A DNA stretch of 9,733 bases from NCBI GenBank assembly GCA_019247255.1, contig JAFAPJ010000173.1, positions 1 to 9,733 on the forward strand, written 5' to 3'. The DNA is from Methylobacteriaceae bacterium (GTDB lineage Bacteria > Pseudomonadota > Alphaproteobacteria > Rhizobiales > Beijerinckiaceae). Each line of letters begins with the position of its first letter. Within the stretch, counting starts at the first letter, position 1. Under the pieces are notes generated by a model, which was not told the origin of the DNA, made no database searches, and worked only from the letters and a program-made list of their open reading frames with translations. The position numbers and the translations under genes were made by a program. Shown piece by piece: positions 1-6,658 of the stretch.

Positions 1-163
1 CGAGCCATGGGTCCGTCCGACGCTGGCCGAGGGACGCCTCGTGTCGCTGCTCGAGGACTGGCTACCGCCTTTCCCCGGTCCGTTCCTCTATTTTCCGTCG
101 CGGCGGCAGCTCCCGCCGCCTTTGCGCGCCTTCGCGGATTTCGTGCGCGCCCGCCGGGCGTGA
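1..163 (+). CDS. LysR-family transcriptional regulator, C-terminal fragment
   Basis: Only the last 53 codons and the TGA stop are inside the window; the reading frame starts at base 2. The visible peptide (EPWVRPTLAEGRLVSLLEDW, then PPFPGPFLYFPSRRQLPPPL and a final AFADFVRARRA) has the usual end of a LysR effector-binding domain: a gain-of-function-like 'G.LV.LL.DW.P' segment, an aromatic-P-x-R-R turn, and a final helix of the 'LRAFADF.R' type. The DNA-binding helix-turn-helix would lie to the left of the window, so neither target genes nor inducer can be told. The gene converges on the HupE-like gene with a 16-base gap. LysR regulators usually control a divergent neighbour, so the target is more likely off the left edge than hupE. 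The family call rests on recognising the C-terminus only. Confidence 0.82.
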   Translation, partial: EPWVRPTLAEGRLVSLLEDWLPPFPGPFLYFPSRRQLPPPLRAFADFVRARRA

Positions 164-179
164 TGAAGCGGCAAGCCTG

Positions 180-770
180 TCAGATGAGGCCGCCGAGGAG
201 GGCGAGGCCCGCGACGCTCATCGCGACCCCGGCGAACCGCGCGATCGGCAGCCTGTCGCCCGCGCCGGCCCGTCCGATCGCGAGCCCGAGAGCGATGCCG
301 GCGACGTGCAGGAGCGCGGTCGCGAGAACGAAGCCTGAGCCGTAGGCGAGCCCTGACGCGGTCTCGGGCATCTCGGCGCCGTGCGCATGGCCGTGGAAGA
401 TCGCGAAGAATCCGACGAGCGCCATCGCGGCCGCGACCGGCAGGTTCAGCCCGAGCGCCAATACGAGCCCGAGCACCACGACCGAGAGGCCGATCGCGAC
501 CTCGACGAACGGCAGGCCGACCCCCGCCATCCCGAGCGCGCCGCCGGCCACCATCATGGCGATGAAGGAGGCGGGGACGAGCCACACGGCGCGTCCGCCG
601 AGCTGCGCGGCGATCAGTCCGACCGCGACCATGGCGAGAACATGGTCCAGCCCACCCAAGGGGTGCGCCAAGCCGTGCGCGAAGCCGCCCGTCTCGCCGA
701 CGCCGACATGAGCGAAAGCGAGCGTCGGCGCGAGCCAGGTGAGAAGGATGATCGAGCCGAGTCTGAGCAT
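180..770 (-). CDS. HupE/UreJ family membrane protein (putative Ni/Co permease)
   Basis: A 196-residue protein. Residues 1-20 form a signal peptide ending AFA, so the mature protein would begin with His21, as is usual in HupE/UreJ proteins. The family signature HPLGGLDHVLAM lies at 36-47, preceded by His21 and His32, and a second metal-ligand-like cluster FHGHAHGAE lies at 125-133. About six hydrophobic segments follow the signal peptide. Family members are inner-membrane proteins linked to nickel or cobalt uptake for hydrogenase or urease; no such enzyme is in the window, so the metal is unproven. The ATG at 768-770 has no clear Shine-Dalgarno sequence but is fixed by the signal peptide. The gene lies 63 bp beyond the terminator of the PRC-barrel gene, so it should have its own promoter; only a weak candidate (TTGCGG, 18 bases, TAGCTT) is visible in that gap. 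Confidence 0.88.
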   Translation of the reverse strand: MLRLGSIILLTWLAPTLAFAHVGVGETGGFAHGLAHPLGGLDHVLAMVAVGLIAAQLGGRAVWLVPASFIAMMVAGGALGMAGVGLPFVEVAIGLSVVVLGLVLALGLNLPVAAAMALVGFFAIFHGHAHGAEMPETASGLAYGSGFVLATALLHVAGIALGLAIGRAGAGDRLPIARFAGVAMSVAGLALLGGLI

Positions 771-833
771 GCCGGTGCCGTCGACGTGGAAAGTTCACCC
801 AAGCTACAGGACGCGACGCCGGCTCCGCAAAAG

Positions 834-859
834 AAAAGCCCGGCCGGAGCCGGGCTTTT
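834..859 (-). terminator. Rho-independent terminator of the PRC-barrel gene
   Basis: A perfect 11-bp stem (AAAAGCCCGGC / GCCGGGCTTTT) closes a 4-base loop. On the minus strand it is followed by the T-rich stretch CTTTTCTTTTG. It starts 22 bp after the stop codon of the minus-strand PRC-barrel gene and ends 63 bp before the hupE-like start, so it separates the two transcripts. The A-tract on the other arm makes it formally able to work on the plus strand too, but no plus-strand gene ends just before it. Confidence 0.93.
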
Positions 860-881
860 CCGTCGATCGCCGCGGTGACGC

Positions 882-1646
882 TTACTGGCGCGGCGGGTTG
901 GTGTTCGCGCCCGCATTCGAGCCGCGATCCGCGTTCGAGCGCTGCTCGCCGTAATAGCGGAAGGTCGGGGCGCGCTCGACGTCCTGCCGGGTGACGCGCA
1001 GCACCGCGTGGTCCGGGTAGCCGTTCGCCGCCGCGCTCTCGGCCGGGCTGCGGTTGGAGCCCGCATTGCCCGCGCCCGCGTTGCTGGTGGAGGTCGCGGT
1101 CGAGCCCGTCACGTCGCCCGCGCCCGGCCGGTTGCCCGCGGAAGACCCCGCGCCGGGGGACGTCGTGGTGTTCGCGGCCGAGCTCGTCGAGGCGGGCTTC
1201 TCCATGCGCCACTCGAGCGCCGACCACTGCACGCCGACGTTCTTCTCGCCGATGCCGAGGAAGCCGCCGACGCCGATGATGGCGGTCTTGGCGTTCCCCG
1301 TCTGGTCGATGAGGATCTCCTTGATGTCCCCGATCTTCTGGTTGTCGGTGCCGTAGACGTCGAGGCCCATGAACTTCGAGGCGCGGAACTGACCCTGCTG
1401 CTGGTCGGTCACGAACTGCATGTTGCCTGCGGGCGCACCTGCCGAGGCCGTGCTCGACGAGGGCGTGGCGGCCGGCGCGGAGGCGGACGAGGAGCTGGCG
1501 CCCCCGGCCGTGCTGTCGGCCGGCGACGAGAGCGTCGGCGCGCTGGACGCGGCGTTGCTGCCGGTCGACTCGGTCTGGGCGAGCGCCGCACCGCCGCCCG
1601 CGAGCGCGGTGGACATCGCCAACACGGCAAGCTGTTTCGAGAACAT
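882..1646 (-). CDS. Secreted PRC-barrel domain protein with low-complexity linkers
   Basis: A 254-residue protein, probably periplasmic. Residues 1-23 are a signal peptide (cleavage after ALA). Residues 24-75 are a Ser/Ala/Thr/Gly linker. A PRC-barrel domain starts at about 86, with FRASKFMGLDVYG, KIGDIKEILID (104-114), an AIIGVGGFLGIGEKNVGV core (122-139) and WSALEW. A second Ser/Thr/Gly/Ala stretch (151-205) separates this from DHAVLRVTRQDVERAPTF (212-229), the segment that normally follows a PRC domain directly in related alphaproteobacterial proteins. The ATG at 1644-1646 has a strong AGGAGG five bases upstream; an out-of-frame ATG overlaps it (ATGCATG) but sits too close to the Shine-Dalgarno sequence. 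An EcfG-like promoter lies upstream and a strong terminator downstream, so the gene is probably monocistronic. PRC-barrel genes are frequent members of general-stress regulons in this class; the exact function is unknown. Confidence 0.88.
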   Translation of the reverse strand: MFSKQLAVLAMSTALAGGGAALAQTESTGSNAASSAPTLSSPADSTAGGASSSSASAPAATPSSSTASAGAPAGNMQFVTDQQQGQFRASKFMGLDVYGTDNQKIGDIKEILIDQTGNAKTAIIGVGGFLGIGEKNVGVQWSALEWRMEKPASTSSAANTTTSPGAGSSAGNRPGAGDVTGSTATSTSNAGAGNAGSNRSPAESAAANGYPDHAVLRVTRQDVERAPTFRYYGEQRSNADRGSNAGANTNPPRQ

Positions 1647-1697
1647 GCATTCCTCCTCAAAGCGTGCTCGGCCCTTCTCATCGGGCTTCGCGCGAAT

Positions 1698-1722
1698 AAC
1701 GGGTTTGACGGCCTGCGGTTCT
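1698..1722 (-). promoter_or_regulatory. EcfG-type stress promoter candidate for the PRC-barrel gene
   Basis: Read on the minus strand: AGAAC, 16 bases, CGTT. The alphaproteobacterial general stress sigma factor EcfG/RpoE2 recognises GGAAC-N16/17-CGTT, so this is one mismatch (first base of the -35) with correct spacing. Transcription would begin near 1690, giving a 5' leader of about 45 nt before the ATG at 1646. The neighbouring gene has a perfect copy of the motif, which strengthens this weaker match. Confidence 0.55.
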
Positions 1723-1740
1723 TCGCGAACGAAGGGCCGT
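1708..1740 (-). other. Nested hairpin directly after the small secreted-protein gene
   Basis: Outer arms ACGGCC (1708-1713) and GGCCGT (1735-1740) pair over 6 bp. Inside them a second perfect 5-bp stem, CTTCG/CGAAG (1721-1734), closes a TTCG loop on the minus strand. The structure begins at the last base of the 97-codon gene's TAA stop. There is no T-run after it, so it is not a standard intrinsic terminator; it may stabilise or end the short mRNA. It overlaps the -35 of the next gene's promoter candidate. Confidence 0.4.
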
Positions 1741-2033
1741 TATCGGGGCGAGTTGCCGGACCCGGTGCTGGATTTGCCGCCCTCGATTCGGGTGCCGCCG
1801 CCGGTCGTCGCCTGGCCGGTGCCGGACGTCGCCGCGCCGTCGAGGCGGCCCGGGCCTGCGGCCGCGACGCCCGACCCGGCGGGCACGCTGGAATTGCTCG
1901 CCGTGCCGGACGAGTTCGCGCCGCTCGCCGCGGTGCCGGTCGCGGCCGATCCGCTGGTGCCCTGCGCCAGCCCGGCCACGGGAGGGAGAAGGACGGCGGC
2001 GACGGTGGCGGCGGCGAGAAGGCGCGACGGCAT
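1740..2033 (-). CDS. Small secreted Gly/Ser/Thr/Ala-rich protein, function unknown
   Basis: A 97-residue protein. Residues 1-24 (MPSRLLAAATVAAVLLPPVA, then GLAQ) look like a signal peptide with cleavage after GLA or AQG. The rest is low-complexity Gly, Ser, Thr and Ala with a few Asn, no cysteine and only a handful of charged residues, ending GKSSTGSGNSPR. No folded domain is recognised. The start at 2031-2033 is chosen because it gives a clean signal peptide, has GGGAG five bases upstream, and lies about 30 nt after a perfect EcfG promoter. The open frame runs further upstream but would then be antisense to the NnrU gene and carry no signal peptide. The composition resembles the linkers of the adjacent PRC-barrel protein. 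Likely an exported, intrinsically disordered stress-induced protein, which is inference. Confidence 0.68.
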   Translation of the reverse strand: MPSRLLAAATVAAVLLPPVAGLAQGTSGSAATGTAASGANSSGTASNSSVPAGSGVAAAGPGRLDGAATSGTGQATTGGGTRIEGGKSSTGSGNSPR

Positions 2034-2070
2034 GAGGGCTCCCGAGCGAGCGGACGGATGACTGGAGGCC

Positions 2071-2095
2071 AACGTGGCCCGCGAGGGCCCGTTCC
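2071..2095 (-). promoter_or_regulatory. EcfG (general stress sigma factor) promoter, perfect consensus
   Basis: Read on the minus strand: GGAAC (2095-2091), 16 bases, CGTT (2074-2071). This is an exact match to the GGAAC-N16/17-CGTT consensus of EcfG/RpoE2 in Alphaproteobacteria. The predicted start point is near 2065, leaving about 30 nt before the small gene's ATG at 2033, which is a normal leader length. Confidence 0.75.
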
Positions 2096-2168
2096 GGCGC
2101 GCGGGGCAGCGACCGGCTTCGGACGGTCGGGACGTCGGGGCGCGTTCCGTCGTCCGGCGGGAGCGCCT

Positions 2169-2798
2169 ATGAGGAATAGCCACGCTCGCATATCGGCTCC
2201 TCGCATGCCTCTCCTCGTTCTCGGCCTCGCGCTGTTCCTCGGCACCCACGCCTTCACGACGGTCCGCGGGTCGCGCGCGGCGCTGATCGGCCGCTACGGC
2301 GAGGCCCCTTACAAGATCGCCTACTCGCTCCTGTCGCTGCTCGGGCTCGTCCTGATCGGCCAGGGCTACGGGCAGTACCGGGCGGCGGGCTACATCGAGG
2401 TCTGGTCGCCGCCCGTCTGGACGCGGCATCTCGCGCTCCTCCTCGTCTGGGCGGCCTTCGTGGCGTTCGTCGCTGCCTACCTGCCCGGACGCATCAAGCG
2501 CGCGCTGAAGCACCCGATGCTCGCCGGCGTGAAGATCTGGGCGACCGCGCATCTCCTGGCGAACGGCGATCTCGGATCGATCCTCCTGTTCGGCTCGATC
2601 CTCGCCTGGGCGGTCTATGCGCGGATCAGCGCCAAGCGGCGGGAGGACGAGGTGCGCCAGCACGGCGGGCCGATCGCGGCGCCGGCCGGGCTCCGCAACG
2701 ATCTCCTGGCGGTCGGGATCGGGACGCTCGCCTGGTTCGCCTTCGCGCGCTGGCTGCACCCCCTCTGGATCGGTGTCGCGGTCTGGCCGGGGACCTGA
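2169..2798 (+). CDS. NnrU family integral membrane protein
   Basis: A 209-residue protein with about five to six membrane segments (roughly 14-32, 50-66, 87-105, 118-131, 135-150 and 180-203). NnrU hallmarks are visible: GLALFLGTHAFTTVRGSR near the N-terminus, GRYGEAPYKIAYSLLSLLGL, and the conserved LKHPMLAGVKIWATAHLLAN (113-132) with two histidines. NnrU was named from a nitric-oxide/denitrification context, and the plant zeta-carotene isomerase Z-ISO carries the same domain with a haem b. No denitrification or carotenoid gene is in this window, so the substrate is unknown. The ATG at 2169 is preferred because GGGAG lies five bases upstream; an internal ATG at 2205 would give 197 residues beginning MPLLVLGL, closer to the usual family N-terminus but without a visible ribosome site. 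The gene is divergent from the stress-type small gene, with 135 bp between. Confidence 0.9.
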   Translation: MRNSHARISAPRMPLLVLGLALFLGTHAFTTVRGSRAALIGRYGEAPYKIAYSLLSLLGLVLIGQGYGQYRAAGYIEVWSPPVWTRHLALLLVWAAFVAFVAAYLPGRIKRALKHPMLAGVKIWATAHLLANGDLGSILLFGSILAWAVYARISAKRREDEVRQHGGPIAAPAGLRNDLLAVGIGTLAWFAFARWLHPLWIGVAVWPGT

Positions 2799-2893
2799 TC
2801 CCGCGTCGCCCTGTTCGCCCCCGCGCCCTCGCAAGCGCTCGGGCGTCGTGCTAGCGACCGCCGCTTCGGGCCTGAGCCCGGGCCGAGGGAGCC

Positions 2894-3556
2894 ATGGATC
2901 AGTTCATCCGCGAGGTCGACGAGGAGTATCGTCGCGAGCAGATCGCGGCGCTCTGGCGTCGCTACGGCGCGCTCATCGTCGCGCTCGCGGTCCTGGTCGT
3001 GGCGGGAGTCGCCGGCTGGCGCTTCTACGAGACCCGGCGCGAGCAGCAGGCGCAGGCCGCCTCGGCCCGCTACGAGGAGGCGCTGCAGCTCGCCCGCGAC
3101 GGCAAGGCGAGCGAGGCCGAGTCGGCGCTCTCCGGGCTCACCGGGGAGGGGCCCGACGGCTACCGCCTCGTCGCCCGCTTCCGGCTCGCCGCCGAGACGG
3201 GACGGCGCGAGGCGTCGGACGGAGCGAAGGCTTTCGAGGCGATCGCGGGCGACGCGGCCGTGCCGGGCGCGCTGCAGGATCTCGCCCGGCTCCGCGCGGC
3301 CGTGCTCCGGCTCGACATGGCCGAAGCCGCCGACGAGGCGGTTCGCGGGCTCGAACGGCTCGCTGCTCCGAGCAACCCGTGGCGCCACACCGCCCGTGAG
3401 ATGCTCGGGCTGTCCCTCTTGAAGCGCGGCGACGTCGAGGGCGCCGGCAAGTGGTTCGACCAGATCGCGGCGGACCGCGAAACCCCGGCCGGGCTGCGCT
3501 CGCGGCTCGAGATCTACGTCGCGCTCGTGGCGGGCGGCCGCGTTCAGACGCAGTGA
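2894..3556 (+). CDS. YfgM-like tetratricopeptide membrane protein
   Basis: A 220-residue bitopic protein. A short cytoplasmic head (MDQFIREVDEEYRREQIAAL) leads into a single membrane helix at about 25-43, then a helical TPR-like domain (about 58-215) that would face the periplasm. Recognisable features are the RYEEALQLARDGKASEAESA repeat unit (59-78), a second helical pair around 127-158, and REMLGLSLLKRGDVEGAGKW (168-187). This architecture matches YfgM/CpoB-type TPR proteins; in E. coli YfgM is an ancillary partner of the SecYEG translocon and sits just upstream of bamB and der. Here it is nine bases upstream of der, so the yfgM-der linkage is kept while bamB is absent between them. The ATG follows GAGGGAG. 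It is probably the first gene of a three-gene operon; no convincing promoter is seen in the 95 bp before it. Confidence 0.87.
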   Translation: MDQFIREVDEEYRREQIAALWRRYGALIVALAVLVVAGVAGWRFYETRREQQAQAASARYEEALQLARDGKASEAESALSGLTGEGPDGYRLVARFRLAAETGRREASDGAKAFEAIAGDAAVPGALQDLARLRAAVLRLDMAEAADEAVRGLERLAAPSNPWRHTAREMLGLSLLKRGDVEGAGKWFDQIAADRETPAGLRSRLEIYVALVAGGRVQTQ

Positions 3557-3565
3557 CGGCGCCCC

Positions 3566-4912
3566 ATGCCGACGGTCGCGATCATCGGCCGGCCGAATGT
3601 CGGCAAGTCGACGCTCTTCAACCGGCTCGTCGGGCAGCGTCTCGCGCTCGTCGATGACCGGCCGGGCGTGACGCGCGACCGCCGCGAAGGCGAGGCGAAC
3701 CTCGCGGGGCTGGAGTTCCGGGTCATCGACACCGCCGGGCTAGAGGAAGCGGAGCCCGGCTCGCTCTCGGACCGCATGCGGGGCCAGACGGAAGCCGCGA
3801 TCGATGAGGCGGACCTCGTTTTCTTCCTGATCGACGCCCGGGCGGGCGTGCTGCCGGCGGACCAGACCTTCGCCGAGGAGGTGCGCCGGTCGGGCAAGCC
3901 CGTCCTGCTACTCGCCAACAAGGCCGAGGGACGCAGCGGCCTCGACGGCGCCTACGACGCCTTCTCGCTCGGCCTCGGAGACCCGATCCCGATCTCGGCC
4001 GAGCACGGGGAGGGCCTCGGCGGCCTCATCGAGGCGCTCGTGCCCTTCTTCGACGAAGAGCCCGGGGCGGGCGCGGAACGCGGCGACAAGCCGCTGCGAG
4101 TCGCGATCGTCGGGCGGCCGAACGCCGGCAAGTCGACGCTCGTCAACCGTCTCATCGGGTCCGAGCGCCTCCTTACGGGGCCGGAGGCCGGCATCACCCG
4201 CGACACGATCTCGGTCGATTGGCGCTGGCAGGACAGGCCCGTCCGGCTTTTTGACACCGCGGGCCTGCGCAAGCGCGCCCGGGTCGAGGACAAGCTCGAG
4301 AAGCTCTCGGTCGCGGACGCGCTGCGAGCGATCCGCTTCGCGGAGGTCGTGGTCGTGCTCCTCGACGCGACCATCCCGTTCGAGAAGCAGGACCTCTCGA
4401 TCGTCGATCTCGTCGAGAGCGAGGGGCGGGCGATCGTCTTCGGCCTCAACAAGTGGGACCTCGTCGCGGACCGTCCGGGCCTCCTGAAAGAGCTGCAGAT
4501 CGAGGCCGAGCGGCTGCTCCCGCAGGTGCGCGGCGCCGCGACCGTGCCGCTCTCCGGCCTCGGGGGAGAGGGGCTCGACCGGCTCATGGGGGCGGTCTTC
4601 TCGGCCGCCGAGATCTGGAGCCGGCGCGTGCCGACGGCGCGGCTCAATGCCTGGCTCAGCGAAGCCGTCGCGGCCCATGCCCCGCCGGCCGTCTCCGGCC
4701 GACGCATCAAGATTCGCTACATGACGCAGGTGAAGGCGCGACCGCCGCATTTCGCGATCTTCGGCAACCAGCTCGATGCGCTGCCTAAGGCCTATACCCG
4801 CTACCTCGTGAACGGGCTTCGCGAGAGCTTCGACCTGCCCGGCGTCCCCATCCGGCTCGCGTTGCGCACGGGCAAGAACCCGTTCGAAGGGCGGCGCCGG
4901 GAGCGGGAATGA
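3566..4912 (+). CDS. der: Ribosome biogenesis GTPase Der (EngA)
   Basis: A 448-residue protein, full length for alphaproteobacterial Der. It has two tandem GTPase domains and a KH-like C-terminal domain. Domain 1 carries GRPNVGKS (8-15), T36, DTAG (55-58) and NKAE (118-121). Domain 2 carries GRPNAGKS (183-190), T211, DTAG (230-233) and NKWD (295-298). The KH-like region (about 355-440) includes [20 protein letters not shown] (379-398) and ends [11 protein letters not shown]. Der is essential in most bacteria and acts in late assembly of the 50S subunit in the cytoplasm. All nucleotide-binding motifs look intact. It lies nine bases after the YfgM-like gene and its TGA overlaps the next gene's ATG (ATGA), so translation of the three genes is probably coupled. 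Confidence 0.98.
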   Translation: MPTVAIIGRPNVGKSTLFNRLVGQRLALVDDRPGVTRDRREGEANLAGLEFRVIDTAGLEEAEPGSLSDRMRGQTEAAIDEADLVFFLIDARAGVLPADQTFAEEVRRSGKPVLLLANKAEGRSGLDGAYDAFSLGLGDPIPISAEHGEGLGGLIEALVPFFDEEPGAGAERGDKPLRVAIVGRPNAGKSTLVNRLIGSERLLTGPEAGITRDTISVDWRWQDRPVRLFDTAGLRKRARVEDKLEKLSVADALRAIRFAEVVVVLLDATIPFEKQDLSIVDLVESEGRAIVFGLNKWDLVADRPGLLKELQIEAERLLPQVRGAATVPLSGLGGEGLDRLMGAVFSAAEIWSRRVPTARLNAWLSEAVAAHAPPAVSGRRIKIRYMTQVKARPPHFAIFGNQLDALPKAYTRYLVNGLRESFDLPGVPIRLALRTGKNPFEGRRRERE

Positions 4913-5904
4913 TCCGCAGGCATTGGCCCGCGAGCCGGTCGGTCCATGTCGGCGCCGGCGGCCTGCTGTTCTGGCTCGGCGCCCGCTTCTGGGTGCTCGG
5001 CCTTTATCGGGACAGCGTCGCGAACCGCTGGCTTACCTGGCGCTGGCGACGGCTCGTGCTCCGGCGAGCCGCCCGGGCCGCGACGCTCGGGATCCGGTTC
5101 CTGTTCGCGGTCGCGCCCGACAAGCTGTCCCTGTTCGGTGCAGAGCTGCGCGGGATCGCGCTCGACCCCGCGCTCGCGCCCGGTCGGCGGCTCCGGCAGG
5201 CGCTGACCGGAACGGCGGCGGAGCCCGCGTGGATCGACCTCTTCGCGCCTCTGTCGCTCTCGCCCCGCGAGCTGCATCTCCGGACGGACACGCATTGGAA
5301 TTTCGCCGGCTATCTCGCGGCCTACGAGGCGATCTGCGCGGCCTGCGGCGCCGCGACCGCGGCCCATGTCGCGACGAGCCCGTCGGTCGAGATCGAGGAG
5401 ACGCTGGATCTCGGCGGCCACGTGCTGCCTCCGGTCACCGAGCGCTACGCCCACCACCACATTCTCCGCGATGCCGAACGGGTCGAGGCGAATGCGCTCG
5501 TGCTCTATCGCGAGCGGCACGCCGCGCAGGCGTTCGCACCGGGGGTCCTCGTGGGGTCTCGTGTGGTATACCGCAACGACGGGGCCGGAGCCGACCCGCG
5601 TCGTCTCCTGGTGTTCGGGGATTCCTACCTCTTCCAGCCGGCGGGGCTCGGGCCGATGCTGGCCGAGACCTTCCAGGAAGTGCATTGCGTCTGGTCCGCC
5701 CGGATCGATTGGCGCTACGTCCGCGAGGTCGCGCCCGACATCCTCCTCAACGAGATCGCGGAGCGTTTTCTGCGCGCCGTGCCCCGGGACGCGGGCTTTC
5801 GCGTCGAGGCGCTCGCGGCCGCACGGGTCGCGGCCGCGGAGGCGAGGCGAGCCGGCCGGCCCAGGAGACTAAACCGTCTGCGGCGGCTCCTCGGGCGCGT
5901 CTGA
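4909..5904 (+). CDS. AlgX/AlgJ-type SGNH acetyltransferase-like protein
   Basis: A 331-residue protein. Motifs of the AlgX/AlgJ SGNH family appear in order: an N-terminal [12 protein letters not shown] (13-24) resembling the family's 'VG..GWLFL' opening, a VAPDK strand (68-72), [11 protein letters not shown] (125-135), and FGDSY (236-240), then [16 protein letters not shown] (273-288). Asp127, His129 and Ser239 correspond to the catalytic triad of AlgX, which handles acetyl groups during exopolysaccharide O-acetylation in the periplasm. No standard signal peptide is seen, and no MBOAT acetyl-transfer partner or polysaccharide gene is nearby. The start is well fixed: the ATG overlaps the der stop, GGGAG is five bases upstream, and the frame has a stop at 4786-4788 with no ATG, GTG or TTG between. 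The C-terminus (306-331) is Arg/Ala-rich. Polymer and location are unknown. Confidence 0.75.
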   Translation: MIRRHWPASRSVHVGAGGLLFWLGARFWVLGLYRDSVANRWLTWRWRRLVLRRAARAATLGIRFLFAVAPDKLSLFGAELRGIALDPALAPGRRLRQALTGTAAEPAWIDLFAPLSLSPRELHLRTDTHWNFAGYLAAYEAICAACGAATAAHVATSPSVEIEETLDLGGHVLPPVTERYAHHHILRDAERVEANALVLYRERHAAQAFAPGVLVGSRVVYRNDGAGADPRRLLVFGDSYLFQPAGLGPMLAETFQEVHCVWSARIDWRYVREVAPDILLNEIAERFLRAVPRDAGFRVEALAAARVAAAEARRAGRPRRLNRLRRLLGRV

Positions 5905-5914
5905 GCGGCGTATC

Positions 5915-6658
5915 TCAGCCCGGGTTCTGAAAGGCGAGGACGCGGCCTGACGGGAAGTCGAAGACCTTGCCGGTCTCGCCCCAATCGGGCGAGGCGAGCC
6001 GGATAAGATCGGGCGCCAGGTCGTCGGGGCTGCGCAGCGCCTCCGGATCCTCACCCGGCATCGCGGAGGCCCGCATCCGCGTCCTGAGCGGCCCCGGATT
6101 GACCAACATCACCTTCACGGGGGTCGTCGCGGTCTCGGCCGCGTAGGTCCGGCCGAGGGCGTCGAGGGCGGCCTTCGAGACGGAATACGCGCCCCAATAG
6201 GCTGGGCTGCGCCAGGAGGCCCCGGAGGTCACGAAGATCGCGCGGCCGGCCTCCGAGCGGCGCAGCAGCGGATCTAGCGCGCGAATGAGCCGCCAATTCG
6301 CCGTCACGTTGACCGTGAGGACGTCGGTCCAGGTCTTCGGGTCGAAATGGCCGAGCGGCGCGAGGCCGCCGAGGAGCCCCGCATTGCCGAGCAGGATGTC
6401 GAGCCGACCCCAGCGCTCCAGGATGCCGGCCGCGAGCCGGTCGAGCGCGTCGAGGTCGCGCAGATCTGCCGGTGCCAGCGTGGCCGTGCCGCCCTCGGCG
6501 CCGATCGCGTCGTCGAGCTCCTCGAGCGCGCCTTGGGTCCGAGCGATCGCGATCACGTGCGCGCCGGCCCGGGCGAACGCGAGGGCGGCGGCCCGACCGA
6601 TCCCTCGCGACGCGCCCGTGACGACTGCGAGACGACCCGCGAGCGGCCGCTCCGGCAT
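5915..6658 (-). CDS. Short-chain dehydrogenase/reductase (SDR), purF-linked
   Basis: A 247-residue classical SDR, normal length. It has the nucleotide-binding TGASRGIG (14-21), Asp65 at the ADL position, GNAG (91-94), Asn118, and the catalytic Ser145, Tyr158 and Lys162 (YSVSK), followed by NPGPLRT (187-193). Arg40 after the second strand hints at NADP(H) preference. The substrate cannot be read from sequence; cytoplasmic. The ATG at 6656-6658 overlaps the purF TGA by one base (TGATG on the minus strand), indicating translational coupling; a TTG one codon upstream is also in frame but less likely. The SDR directly after purF is a recurring arrangement in Hyphomicrobiales. The gene converges on the AlgX-like gene with only ten bases between stop codons and no visible terminator. 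Confidence 0.94.
   Translation of the reverse strand: MPERPLAGRLAVVTGASRGIGRAAALAFARAGAHVIAIARTQGALEELDDAIGAEGGTATLAPADLRDLDALDRLAAGILERWGRLDILLGNAGLLGGLAPLGHFDPKTWTDVLTVNVTANWRLIRALDPLLRRSEAGRAIFVTSGASWRSPAYWGAYSVSKAALDALGRTYAAETATTPVKVMLVNPGPLRTRMRASAMPGEDPEALRSPDDLAPDLIRLASPDWGETGKVFDFPSGRVLAFQNPG

Noticed and set aside
88..1650. A 520-codon minus-strand open frame spanning the hupE and PRC genes, starting at an ATG that overlaps the PRC start
   Set aside because: The protein is Arg-rich without any domain, crosses a strong terminator, and its ATG is only one base from the Shine-Dalgarno sequence. The frames of both real genes carry clear family motifs.
1008..2798. A 596-codon open frame on the plus strand running across two minus-strand genes into the NnrU gene
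   Set aside because: Only the part from 2169 has a ribosome site and NnrU similarity. The upstream part is Arg/Gly/Ala-rich antisense sequence of the PRC and small secreted genes, typical of stop-poor GC-rich DNA.
2824..2880. Two short inverted repeats between the NnrU and YfgM-like genes (CGCCC/GGGCG and CGGGC/GCCCG)
   Set aside because: Each stem is only 5 bp, the first has a 12-base loop, and neither is followed by a T-run. Such repeats are expected by chance at this GC content, so no terminator is called.
3908..4750. Long minus-strand open frames opposite der
   Set aside because: They are antisense shadows. der on the plus strand has every G motif intact, and the antisense proteins are Arg/Asp/Glu-rich with no recognisable domain.
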